Assembly: GCA_963731285.1 (NCBI GenBank)
Contig: CAVSUR010000001.1
Span: 186,001-250,000 of the forward strand
Direction of reading: 5' to 3'
Length of the DNA stretch: 64,000 bases
From: CAVSUR01 sp963731285
GTDB lineage: Bacteria; Actinomycetota; Actinomycetes; Streptosporangiales; Streptosporangiaceae
Made by a program: the position numbers and the translations under genes. Below the pieces are notes generated by a model. The model worked only from the letters and a program-made list of their open reading frames with translations, was not told the origin of the DNA and searched no databases. Of this stretch, positions 8,741 to 17,268 are shown in pieces; position 1 is the first letter of the stretch, and every line of letters starts with the position of its first letter.

Positions 8741-9426
8741 TTATGGAATGGCAATGAAAGATTCGGCTTCCGCTATCCATTGCCCTATGACCTCGATGGG
8801 TGCCCCTCGGGCAATGGGCTCCTCGATCCCGGTCGTGGCGATTACCACAGGCAGTGCGGCGTCTCCGAGCGCCGGCCTATATCCGGGTACCGGTCGGATG
8901 ACACCTACCACCTCCACCGGATCGGGCAGGCGTGGTGTGGCGGCCAGGGACCCAACGTCGAGCGGATCAGCTCGACCATGCAGCCGCCGCCACGGCGGGA
9001 GGCCTGGCGGAGCCACTGCCCGGCGCACCAGTGCCGCAGCCTCGACGTCGTTTCCGTCCAGCGCGGCGTTGTTGCTCTCGGCCGCCAGCATCAGCTGGCG
9101 GCCGACGCCGGTACCGCAGGACTGGGGCTCCGGCGGGCAGCCAGCTATTCCCCGTCAGCTCGATGGAGAACTCTCGCCGCCCACATGTGCAGCTGGGCCT
9201 GGCGAGCCAGTTCGCCGAGCAGGGTGCGCTCGGCGCCGGTAGCGGCCGCACGGGAAAGCTCCACCATCGCGACAGACTGCCAATGCCCCTCGCGGACCGC
9301 AACCGTCAGCTCGTTCAGCCAGGCAGGGGCTGGGCCGTCCGGCCACCGGGCACGTTGTGACCGCCGCGGCTCGCCGCTGTCAGCCTCCAATAGTGTCGCC
9401 CAGGGCCAGCTGCGCCCATGCTGCAT
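8741..9426 (-). CDS. Short hypothetical reading frames downstream of the repeat protein
   Basis: Two minus-strand frames (9145-9426, 93 codons; 8741-9091, 116 codons) follow the glycine-rich protein gene. The first contains an amphipathic helical run (AWLNELTVAVREGHWQSVAMVELSRAAATG split over the frame) that looks translated. The second looks less convincing. They could be pieces of one gene broken by a frameshift or a stop near 9145. I recognise no family, and no start has a good ribosome binding site. Confidence 0.3.
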
Positions 9427-10279
9427 CTGAGCCCGGTCCGGCAGGCGCTACGCACAGCCAGAGGGTCGTTCCGGCTTTGCCGGCTTCCTGTGACACCGAG
9501 AACAGATACAGGTCACCGACCTGCCCGGTCTTCATCAGCGGCGTCCGGTCCAGCGGCGTCGGCGAGGGGACCAGACGGAGCTGCGCCCCGCTCAGGCTGG
9601 TCACCGAGGCCCCCGTGCCCGATCGTGATTGAAAAACCCCCCCGGTCCCCTGTTCTGACTGTCCGTGGACTCCGGCCCCGCCGCCGCTGGCGCCCCAGAC
9701 CCCCGTCCCGTCCCCATCGGGTACCGCATTCGGGTCAGGAAGTGGCGGCAAGCCAGTGTCAAACAGCACCGGTATGCTCGTGAGGCTCAGTCCTACGACA
9801 CCGGCACCGGCGACCGCATTCTGATCATCAGAATTGCGCGTGCTGTCCGCGTTGGCTGCGCCTATTACCCCGGCTGCGGCGCTCAGCTGATCACGCCCGT
9901 CCGCGGGGAAGCTCAAGCCGATCACGCCGTTGGCGCTGTGATAACCCTCGCCGATGACCCCGACGCCGCTCTTCGCATTCTGGCCCGCGCCGTAAACGCC
10001 AAAAGGGCCCTGCCCAGTTACTCCCATGAAATTTGACGACCCGGCGACGCCAGCATCATCCTCTGACTGGCCGAACACTCCCGATCCGTTTGCGGCAAGA
10101 CCCGATATGGCTCCCGGAGTCGGCGGCGGCGGGCTTTGGCCAATGCCTCCGCTGGGACCCCCGCCTGTGGCGTCTACCAGCCAGACCGCGTCACCTGCAA
10201 AGTCCGCGAGAGCTCCTACCCTTGTAGTATTCCCCGTGCCGTTGTTGCCATTTGCCTGAAGGTCGTATTCGTCCGCCAC
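9380..10279 (-). CDS. Glycine-rich GVxG-repeat protein
   Basis: About 299 residues from the GTG at 10279, placed eight bases after GGGAG; an upstream in-frame extension to 10312 is unlikely. The body repeats short units of the type SGVFGQSED, AGVAGSSNF, MGVTGQG, FGVYGAGQ, SGVGVIGEG, NGVIGLS, TGVWGASGG and AGVHGQSEQG, which are hallmarks of beta-helical or shaft-like proteins such as phage tail-fibre stalks or hyaluronidase-like shafts. There is a low-charge linker (about 230-290) and a compact C-terminus (VGDLYLFSVSQEAGKAGTTLWLCVAP). No signal peptide is seen. The function is unknown; related actinomycete proteins are usually annotated hypothetical. Confidence 0.7.
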   Translation of the reverse strand: MADEYDLQANGNNGTGNTTRVGALADFAGDAVWLVDATGGGPSGGIGQSPPPPTPGAISGLAANGSGVFGQSEDDAGVAGSSNFMGVTGQGPFGVYGAGQNAKSGVGVIGEGYHSANGVIGLSFPADGRDQLSAAAGVIGAANADSTRNSDDQNAVAGAGVVGLSLTSIPVLFDTGLPPLPDPNAVPDGDGTGVWGASGGGAGVHGQSEQGTGGVFQSRSGTGASVTSLSGAQLRLVPSPTPLDRTPLMKTGQVGDLYLFSVSQEAGKAGTTLWLCVAPAGPGSDAAWAQLALGDTIGG

Positions 10280-10534
10280 CACTTTCTCCCTTTCAGTCTT
10301 TATCCCGGTCACTCTTGCTTATCTCGAAGGCCAATGCTGGCCGAGCGTTCAGCTTCCCGTACGAGAGCAGCGGCATCCGCTCGCCAGCCCTGGATCGCGA
10401 CGCGTTCACCGGGCTGTTACTCCCCATGAACTAGATCATTCCATATCAAGACCGGCTGCACAGCTGGGGGCACGAGACCATGGCGGAACCAGAATTCCAT
10501 GCGCTCCAGGCCGTCGAGGATGCGGGCGGAGCAA

Positions 10535-10690
10535 GCGTCCCGCTCGCCCGGGCGGCCGTATGACCTGCGGCATGAGTGCCTGTCCAACCTGGCTGAACGG
10601 CGTCGTCTACCCGCCAGGCGGCGAGCGGGCCCGGTCACAGCGTGGACGTGCTGCTGCGGATCTACGCCAGGTGTGTTTTGAGCCAGGACG
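10535..10690 (+). pseudogene. C-terminal remnant of a tyrosine recombinase (integrase)
   Basis: In one plus-strand frame the sequence reads RPYDLRHECLS, the catalytic Arg-His box of phage-type integrases. A frameshift later another frame reads GHSVDVLLRIYARCV, with the conserved Gly-His and the nucleophile Tyr. Normally these lie about 25 residues apart, as here. The N-terminal DNA-binding part is missing, so no active enzyme is made. It lies next to a broken HTH gene and inside the stretch bounded by the tRNA-Arg remnants. Confidence 0.6.
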
Positions 10691-10730
10691 AGTTCGCGAA
10701 GCGGCGGCGGGATGAGCTGGTGAGTCGCGC

Positions 10731-10935
10731 GATGGGGTATCGCTGGCACCTGCGGCTGAAGATGGCCGAGCGGGGATATTCGCGACCACCGGACTGCGTC
10801 CGCTGCTGGCCGAGCGGGGGGTAATGCTGTCCCCCGAGCAGGTCTAACCGGCTGGTGACCGGCGTCCTGGAACGGCTGTCGCTGCGCGCTCTCGCCGCGT
10901 CGTGCCACATCTTGGCCATGCATGACAGCCGTTGA
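10731..10935 (+). pseudogene. Broken small XRE-type HTH gene
   Basis: Starts MGYRWHLRLKMAERG and, after a one-base frameshift, continues FATTGLRPLLAERGVMLSPEQV, then RLVTGV..ERLSLRALAASCHILAMHD. This is the helix-turn-helix protein of about 75 residues that often follows tyrosine recombinase genes in actinobacterial mobile cassettes. A second disruption follows SPEQV. Non-functional as written. Confidence 0.5.
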
Positions 10936-10964
10936 CCGGAACTCGCTCATCTGCCGTGACCCCG

Positions 10965-11930
10965 AGTTCCCGAGTTCCCCCAGGATCTGGCCAGCGTGTA
11001 CCCGCTCGCCCGGCCTCACGCGCACGCTGCCCGGCCGAAGGTGCGCGTAGCCCGCGAAGACCCCGTGACTGAGCCTGAGGATCACGTGGCTTCCATCTTG
11101 TTCGGCCGTCGGGAGCGGCTTGGGGTGATTGGGGGCCTGGTCAGGCAGCCCGTCGACCGCTTCGACCACCGTGCCGGCGCCGACCGCCAGTACCGGCTGC
11201 CCGTAGTTGAAGTAACTTGCGTTCTGATCAGGGTTTCCCCGGTACGTGCGGCCGCCGGCGCCGAGGCGGGCGGAGAAGTCGATAGCGAACGCTGACTCAG
11301 GCTCAGCGCTCCGTTGATCGCCTGCAGCGCGCGACGGTGCGGGCCCACGATCGCCACCCACCGCCCGCCAAGTAGTGGCGGGCGGATCGTCACCGGGGCG
11401 GTGCCCGCCGTCACGGCTCGCCCGCCGGTGAACGTGATGCGCGGCCCGACCGGGAGTCCGGGGCCGACGTCGACGGTCAGCCGATGCTCGACTTCGGCCG
11501 GGATCTGGCCCCGGGTCGCGAAGCTCAGGTCCATCCAGACGACCCGGCTGTCGAGTCAGGAAGATGCGTCGTCGGCTTGTCTGCGCCAAGGAGAGTCATC
11601 GCGGCCCTGAGCCGACCGCCCGAAAGCGACTCGATCGAGCGTCCGTGCCCGTCGCGCACCTCGATACCGGTGACGTCGACGGGGAGGGGAACGGCGTTCA
11701 TCAGCAGCAGCTCGTACTCCATGTGAAACAGGCCGTCATCGCCCCGGTACCACCGCGGCGGCGAGAGCACCGACTCAATCACCGGCGTCAGCACGGCCGG
11801 CTCAGCGCCGGCAGCGCTCCCAGGCGCTCCCGCCAGCAACCGGCCCGCCGGCCCGGCACCGGCGCTCCCAGACCCCCGCCAGTGACCAGCTCCGGCTACC
11901 ACATGAGCCCGGTGCCGAAGTGAGCACCTG
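10965..11930 (-). pseudogene. Broken M23 peptidase gene
   Basis: Three consecutive minus-strand frames carry parts of one protein. The first is an N-terminal beta-rich domain (VLTPVIESVLSPPRWYRGDD, ELLLMNAVPLPVDVTGIEVRD), the second the segment ending in LLGGRWVAIVGPHRRALQAING, and the third the M23 metallopeptidase core (FAIDFSA, YFNYGQPVLAVGAGTVVEAVDG, GSHVILRLSHGVFAGYAHLRPGS, GELGNSGS). The family cleaves peptidoglycan cross-links. The final H-x-H zinc motif that should follow GNSG is missing because the gene is cut next to the integrase/HTH relic. Frameshifts plus truncation make it a pseudogene. Confidence 0.7.
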
Positions 11931-11964
11931 CGGGGGCGACAACGCTGAGGTCGAGCAGGCCGTG

Positions 11965-12370
11965 GCAAGCCCGACTACGTCTACGAGGCGAGGATCGGGT
12001 GCGGGGCGAGGGCTTTGCCCGGTCCACCGACGACGGCCTGCACTTCCAGAAGGCTGTGACCCTGCCCGACTCAAGCGGCTCCGATGACCCGGCCATCGCG
12101 GTGGCACCCAACGGGACCGTGTACGTGTCGTACCTGCGTTATCACAAGGGCTACGCGTACCCGGTGGTGGCGGCCTCAGGGCAGCGTTCTCTCAGGTGAC
12201 CTCCCTCATCCCGCATGTAAGGGCAACTGGGGCGACAGGGACTTCATCGCTGCCGGCCGCAACGGCACGGTTTATGTCACCTGGGACTACGGGCCAAGCG
12301 CGGCCGACATGAAGATCATCTGCAGCCCGGGCGGTGGTCTGGGCTGCACGGCCGGGTTGATGCTTACAGC
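11965..12370 (+). pseudogene. Fragment of a BNR/sialidase-type beta-propeller protein
   Basis: The plus strand reads ARSTDDGLHFQKAVTLPDSSG, DPAIAVAPNGTVYVSYLRY and, after a frameshift, NWGDRDFIAAGRNGTVYVTWDYGPSA. The S-x-D-D/G-x-x-F Asp-box-like unit and the A-P-N-G-T-V-Y-V strands are typical of exo-alpha-sialidase-like propeller proteins. Only two or three blades are left, with no start codon, so this is a gene relic abutting the MocR gene end. Confidence 0.55.
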
Positions 12371-13770
12371 TAGCCGCGGAGGAGGTCGCCGATTGCGGCG
12401 ATGCCCAGGCGGATGGTGTTCTCGGTGAGGTTCCCGAAGCCGATTACCAGCTCCGGCGGGTCGGCCGCTCCGTCGAAGCGCCAGTGGCTCATGCCGTGCA
12501 GGCCGATGGAGCGTTCCCGCGCAGCGGCCACGACTGCCTGCTCTGCGGCGGTGTCAGGCAGCCGGGCCACTGCCTGGAGCCCCGCGGCCAGCCCGTGCAG
12601 CGCCAGGCCGGGGGCCTGCCGGGCGAGGGCATCGGCCAGCGCGCCGCGCCGGGTGGCGTAGACGGCGCGCATCCGGCGCAGGTGCCGGTCATAGCGCCCC
12701 GACTCGATCAGCCTGGCGAGTGCCACCTGGTCCAGGCCCGGGGACCCGCGGTCGGCGATCTGCTTCTCATGGGCGACCGCCTCGGCCAGCCGCGGGGGGC
12801 AGATGATCCAGCCGAGCCGCAGGAAAGGCGCCAGGGACTTGCTGACCGTGCCCACCGCGGCGACCCGGTCCGGGGCCAGCCCCTGCAGCGACCCGACCGG
12901 CTGGCGGTCGTAGCGGAACTCGGCGTCATAGTCGTCCTCGATGATCACGCCGTCCGCGCTTGCGGCCCAGGCGATAACTGCCTGCCGCCGCTCTGGTGCC
13001 AGCACCACGCCGGTCGGTGCCTGGTGGGCAGGGGTGAGAACCACCGCTCGCGCGCCGCTCGCCGCCAGCGCCCCGACGTCGACGCCGCGCTCGTCCACCG
13101 GAACCGGGACGGCCCGCAGCCCGGCCCGCTCGGCGACCGTGTCGTTGTCGCGGTCACCGGGATCCTCGATAGCGACCCTGTCCAGCCCGCCGCGGGCGAG
13201 GGTACGCAGCAGGATGTTGAGCCCCTGGGTGAACCCGGCGCAGATCACCGTGTACTCGGGATCGGCCGCGGCGCCCCGCACCCGGCGGAGGTAGGCCGCC
13301 AGCACCTCCCGCAGCTCTGCGCGGCCGCGCGGGTCGCCGTAGCCCGCCGCCGCCGGCGGCGCCTGGCGGCCGGCCTCGCCCAGCGCCCACAGCCAGTCCC
13401 GCATCGGGAAGCTCGCCAGGTCGGGCATGGACGGGCGGAAGTCGGCCGCGAGCCGCCGCGGGGGCGCGGCGCGCCGGGCCGGAGCCAGGAGCACGACCGG
13501 GGCGGCCGCTACCCGCGTAGCCGAGCCCGGCCGGGTGCTCAGGTATCCCTCGGCCTCGAGCTGCGCGTAGCACTCCGTTATGAGCCCGCGCGAGGTGCCC
13601 AGGCTGCGCGCCAGCACCCGAGAGGAGGGCAGCCGCTCGCCCTCGCTCAGGCGTCCGGAGCGGATGGCGTCCCGCAGCTCATGCTGCAGCTGTGCCCCGA
13701 GCGGCTCGCGGAGCTTCCGGTCGACCCGCAGCAGGACCTCCGGCCCCGAACCGGTCCACTCAACTGGCAC
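12370..13770 (-). CDS. MocR/PdxR-family regulator (GntR HTH + aminotransferase)
   Basis: About 466 residues from the GTG at 13770 (a GTG at 13788 is also possible). Residues about 15-85 form a GntR-type winged helix (LREPLGAQLQHELRDAIRSG, LPSSRVLARSLGTSRGLITECYAQLEAEGYL). From about 110 to the end is a fold-type I aminotransferase domain with DDYDAEFRYD and the PLP-binding lysine in GTVSKS (about residue 310). MocR proteins bind PLP and regulate vitamin B6 or amino-acid genes, commonly the gene next to them. Here the divergent neighbour is the small membrane peptide and YceI gene pair 80-165 bases away, so those are likely targets. Confidence 0.9.
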   Translation of the reverse strand: MPVEWTGSGPEVLLRVDRKLREPLGAQLQHELRDAIRSGRLSEGERLPSSRVLARSLGTSRGLITECYAQLEAEGYLSTRPGSATRVAAAPVVLLAPARRAAPPRRLAADFRPSMPDLASFPMRDWLWALGEAGRQAPPAAAGYGDPRGRAELREVLAAYLRRVRGAAADPEYTVICAGFTQGLNILLRTLARGGLDRVAIEDPGDRDNDTVAERAGLRAVPVPVDERGVDVGALAASGARAVVLTPAHQAPTGVVLAPERRQAVIAWAASADGVIIEDDYDAEFRYDRQPVGSLQGLAPDRVAAVGTVSKSLAPFLRLGWIICPPRLAEAVAHEKQIADRGSPGLDQVALARLIESGRYDRHLRRMRAVYATRRGALADALARQAPGLALHGLAAGLQAVARLPDTAAEQAVVAAARERSIGLHGMSHWRFDGAADPPELVIGFGNLTENTIRLGIAAIGDLLRG

Positions 13771-13851
13771 GGAACCGGACCTTACCACCGGACCAGAGAC
13801 GCCATACCGTCGTAAGGAGAAGCGTCGGCAAGCCGTCCGGAGATGATCCCC

Positions 13852-13938
13852 ATGCCACGTCCCCTTTCCATAGCTGCCATTGTCGTGTACAGCGGCGCCC
13901 TGGCGGCGGTTGCCGTCCACGGCTGGCTGATAGCATGA
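13852..13938 (+). CDS. Small 28-residue membrane peptide, coupled to yceI
   Basis: ATG at 13852 preceded by GGAG; reads MPRPLSIAAIVVYSGALAAV followed by AVHGWLIA and a TGA that overlaps the ATG of the YceI gene (ATGA). The peptide is one hydrophobic helix after a short basic head. The overlap and the ribosome binding site suggest it is translated and couples translation of the next gene. Too short for homology by eye. Confidence 0.45.
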   Translation: MPRPLSIAAIVVYSGALAAVAVHGWLIA

Positions 13939-14453
13939 GCGGCGCTGGGACGCAGCCACCGAAGCCTGGCATCTACACGATCGACCCGCGCAGGTCGCGG
14001 GTCCGGTTCCGGACCCGGCACATGTTCGGCCTGGGCCCGGTCCATGGCACCTTCGCCATCGATCACGGTGAGATCGTGATAGCCGAGCCGGTCACCGGTT
14101 CCACCGCCGAAGCGGTGATCCTGGCGGGCAGCTTCAGCACCGGGAACCGCAGGCGGGACGCCGATGTCCGGTCGGCGAAATACCTGGACACCGACGCCCA
14201 TCCCCAGATCGTCTTCCGCAGCCAGCGAGTCGAGCAGTCCGGTGACGGCTGGACGCTGCACGGAGATCTCAGCGTCCGCGGCCAGGCCCAGCCGGTGAGC
14301 GTGGTGATCAGCTCCGCGCGCGGCACCGATGACGGCGCCGCGTTTGAGGCCACGACGGCGATCGACCGGTATGCGTTCGGGATCACCAAGGGCAAGGGCA
14401 TGACCGGGCGGCGCCTGACGCTGACCCTCGACATCGTGGCAGCTCAGCATTAG
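13935..14453 (+). CDS. YceI-family lipocalin-like protein
   Basis: A 172-residue YceI domain. It shows the full family pattern: GIYTIDPRRSRVRFRTRHMFGLGPVHGTFA at the start, NRRRDADVRSAKYLDTDAHPQIVFRS in the middle, and LHGDLSVRGQAQPVSV and TAIDRYAFGI towards the end. YceI proteins are eight-stranded barrels that bind polyisoprenoid or amphiphilic ligands. No signal peptide is present, so this one is cytoplasmic, as is usual in actinobacteria. Its start overlaps the stop of the small membrane peptide, and the divergent MocR regulator is the probable controller. Confidence 0.9.
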   Translation: MSGAGTQPPKPGIYTIDPRRSRVRFRTRHMFGLGPVHGTFAIDHGEIVIAEPVTGSTAEAVILAGSFSTGNRRRDADVRSAKYLDTDAHPQIVFRSQRVEQSGDGWTLHGDLSVRGQAQPVSVVISSARGTDDGAAFEATTAIDRYAFGITKGKGMTGRRLTLTLDIVAAQH

Positions 14454-14559
14454 CCCGGGATACCCGAACCCAGCGTCAGCCAATTCGATGAGCCATCGCG
14501 GTCGAGTGAGCGGGCCGGGGTGGTGGCCAGACCTCTCGACGCCCGCAGTTCGGGTGTGA

Positions 14560-14819
14560 CAAATGTCCAGGCCGGGGCGTTGCTGTTCTTCTGGGCGCAC
14601 GGCGATCGGGAATCGCTGCTGTTCGCGGAGACGGGCCGCCTGTTCGCCGAGAGATGCAGACCACCCCGTCCAATCCTGTTACGTACGCCGAGCTGCCCGG
14701 CGCACAGCACGGGTTCGACCGGTTCCATTCCCTCCGCTCGACACGATGGTGAACGGGATCGAGGCCTTCGCCGCCTGGGTCAGATCACGCGAGCAGGCAA
14801 CGGAGATGCAGCCCAGCTG
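14560..14819 (+). pseudogene. C-terminal remnant of an alpha/beta hydrolase
   Basis: Frame one reads HGDRESLLFAETGRLFAERC. After a frameshift, SNPVTYAELPGAQHGFDRFH and GIEAFAAWVRS follow, ending at TGA 14817-14819. The Asp of HGDRE and the His of GAQHGFD are the acid and base of the catalytic triad of carboxylesterase/lipase-type hydrolases. The nucleophile half is missing. A relic of a larger gene. Confidence 0.55.
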
Positions 14820-14889
14820 ACCGCACCGTGCCCGCCGGGCCGTCGGCCATGCCGGCGCGCTGGAGAGATTATGAGGAGGCTGCTGCGGA

Positions 14890-15864
14890 GTGGTTCCGGT
14901 CTTGTTCGCACTGCTGTCGGCTCTTGGCTATGGCGGCTCTGACTACGCCGCGGGAATCGCGGCTCGCGAGGTCAGCGTCCTGCAGCTGACGGTCCTGGCG
15001 GAGGCCGCCAGCGTGCTGGTGGTACTGGCGATCGTTCCGTGGGTCAGTTCGCAGGTCCCGTCCGCCGGGTCCATCGCCTGGGGGGCCGCGGCCGGGATCA
15101 GCGGGGTGGCGGGCGCGCTGGCGCTGTACATGGGCTTCCGGAATGAGGCCTTCAACGTGGCGAGCTCGCTGAGCGCCGTCGGCTCTGCAGCGTTCTCCGT
15201 CCTAGCCGGCCTGCTGTTCGGCGAGCGGCCGGGCGGCTTGTCACTGATCGGGATCGCGCTTGCGCTGCCCGCTATCGTCGCCGTGTCAGCCAGCTCGGGC
15301 CAGCCAGCCGGCAACCGGCAGGACGGGGACGCCGCAGCCGGGCACCCGCCTGCCGGGCGGCACGCAGCCGGCGTCATCTGGGGCCTGGTCGCCGGGGCCG
15401 GCTTCGCCGGGTTGTTCATCGGGCTCAACCGGGCCGGCTCCAGCCGGGATTTCTGGCCGCTTGTCGCCGCGCAGCTGGCCGCGCTCGCCGCGGTGTGCGC
15501 CGTGGGCGCGGCGGCCAGGCAGCTGCGGCTGCCAACAGCGCGCACCTGCTGGCTCGCCGCGGTGACCGGCTTGACCGGCGCCACCGGGATTATCTGCTAC
15601 TTCATCGCGACCCACGCCGGGCTGCTGGCGGTCACCGCAGTCATCACCTCGCTGTACCCGGCGGGGACCATTGTGCTGGCCCGCGTGCTGCTCGGCGAGC
15701 GGCTGACGCCAGTCCGGATCGCCGGGCTGTGCCTGGCGGCCGGCTCGGTTGCCCTCATCGCGGCGGGCGGGGCTGGCGAGAGCGTGTCTCCCATATCTGT
15801 GCCGTGGCGGGCGGCGGTCTGGACGGGTGACGAGGGCTGGGTCGCAGTTGCGCGCGTTGAATGA
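14890..15864 (+). CDS. EamA-family (DMT) transporter
   Basis: A 324-residue membrane protein with ten predicted spans arranged as two EamA repeats (about 5-135 and 160-290), the drug/metabolite transporter fold. It opens VLFALLSALGYGGSDYAAGIAAREV, and the second repeat ends FIATHAGLLAVTAVITSLYPAGTIVLARVLLGERLTPVRIAGL. Start is the GTG at 14890 with AGGAGG ten bases upstream. Substrate unknown. The last 30 residues after LIAAGGAGE look unlike the family and run into the neighbouring IS relic, so the original C-terminus was probably replaced when the IS inserted. Confidence 0.85.
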   Translation: MVPVLFALLSALGYGGSDYAAGIAAREVSVLQLTVLAEAASVLVVLAIVPWVSSQVPSAGSIAWGAAAGISGVAGALALYMGFRNEAFNVASSLSAVGSAAFSVLAGLLFGERPGGLSLIGIALALPAIVAVSASSGQPAGNRQDGDAAAGHPPAGRHAAGVIWGLVAGAGFAGLFIGLNRAGSSRDFWPLVAAQLAALAAVCAVGAAARQLRLPTARTCWLAAVTGLTGATGIICYFIATHAGLLAVTAVITSLYPAGTIVLARVLLGERLTPVRIAGLCLAAGSVALIAAGGAGESVSPISVPWRAAVWTGDEGWVAVARVE

Positions 15865-16741
15865 TGAGCAGTGGGAGCGGATCGAGACGTTGTTGCCGTC
15901 GAACGCGGGTCGGCGGGGCCACCCGTTCGGCGCCGACCGCAAGGTGGTGGAGGGAATCGTCACCGGTATCGACCGGGATTCCCTGGCGTGACCTGCCGCG
16001 GGAGGTGTCGGTCCGTGGCAGGCAGTGTGGAAGCGCCACCGTCGCTACGCCGGGGACGGCACCTGGGACCGGGTGCTGGGCCGGTTGCCGGCCGAGGCGG
16101 ATGCTGCCGGGAAAGTTAACTGGCGGGTCAGCGTGGATGCCACCATCACCCGCGCCCACCAGCATGCGACGAACACGACCCGCCCGGAACAGGACACAGG
16201 AGGCGGTCTCGAACTACCAGAATCTGCCCCTGGCGGAGTGCGAACCTGCAGGTCATGGCATCAGACGGGTCGCGTGGCGGGCTGAGCACCAAGATTCGTG
16301 CGGGGTCGACGGTCACGGCCGGCCGCTGGCGCTCGTCGTCACCGGCGGGCAGCGTAACGACGGGGCGGCGCTGGAGACGGTGCTGGCCGACATCCGGATC
16401 CCCGGCCTTCACGGGGGCCGGGCGCGGACCCGTCCCGAAGCGGTCATCGCCGACAGGGCGTACTCGGCCGCCGCCTGCCGCGCGATGCTGCACAAGCGCG
16501 GAATCACCGGTCGTGATCCCTCAAAAGAGCGACCAGATCGCGGCCCGCAAGAGACGCGGGCGCAAAGGCGGGCGACCTCCGGGGCTGGACGTCGAAGCCC
16601 TGCAAGGGACGCAACGTTGCAGAACGCTCCTTCGCCCTGGCCAAGCAGTGGAGGGCCCTGGCCACCCGATACGACAAGCTCGCCATCACCTGCCGCGCCG
16701 CCGTCGTCCTGGCCGCGTGCATCACCTGGACCCGCACATAG
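15840..16741 (+). mobile_element. IS5-family (IS427-like) transposase relic
   Basis: Transposase pieces are spread over several frames in the correct order: LNDEQWERIETLLP and GRRGHPFGADRKVVEGI, then WRDLPRE, WKRHRRYAGDGTWDRVLGRL, VSVDATITRAHQHA, HGRPLALVVTGGQRNDGAALE, PEAVIADRAYSAAACRAMLHKRG, VVIPQKSDQIAARKRRGRKGG and AVVLAACITWTR. The DDE Asp residues are recognisable in SVDATI and VIADRAYS. At least four frameshifts disrupt it, so it cannot move on its own. No clear terminal inverted repeats found by eye. Confidence 0.8.
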
Positions 16742-17262
16742 GAGAGCCGACCACCAGCACGAGCTTCCCGTGCACGTGACCGTCCTCGCTGACGCGGTGC
16801 GCCTCCGCGATCTCGGCGAGCGGGAAGGTCTGCGCGACCGGGAGCGAGAAGCACCCGGACTCGATCAGCTCGCCGAGATCGGCGAGCGCGTGAACCGCGC
16901 GGCCGACGTCCCCGCTGCTGAACATCACCCCCGTGCTCCTGCGCGCCACCGAAGTCGGCGATCGTCACGACGTGCTCCGGGCCGCCCGCGAGCTCGATGA
17001 GCTCGGGCAGGACGCCGCTCCCGGCGACGTCGAGCGCGGCGTCGACGCCGTCGGGCGCGAGCGCGCGAACCCGCTCGACGAGGCCCTCGCCGTCGGCGAC
17101 GGGCTCGGCTCCCAGCGAGCGAAGATACTCGTGGTTTGCCGGACTGGCGGTGCCGATCACGCGCGCACCGCACCACGGCGAGCTGAACCGCGGCGCTGCC
17201 GACGCTTCCGGAGGCGCCGCTGATGAGCAGCGTGCTGCCGCTCCTCTCCGCCGGAGATACCG
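16722..17262 (-). pseudogene. 3' part of a zinc-less MDR oxidoreductase
   Basis: Minus-strand frames read SGASGSVGSAAVQLA, then RVIGTASPANHEYLRSLGAEPV, DVAGSGVLPELIELAGGPEHVVTIADF and, after frameshift, FPLAEIAEAHRVSEDGHVHGKLVLVVG. This is the NADPH-binding and C-terminal part of a quinone-oxidoreductase-like enzyme of the medium-chain dehydrogenase superfamily. The catalytic N-terminal half is gone, and the two frames do not join. It is squeezed between the IS relic and the MFS gene. Confidence 0.75.
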
Positions 17263-17268
17263 GGCGAA

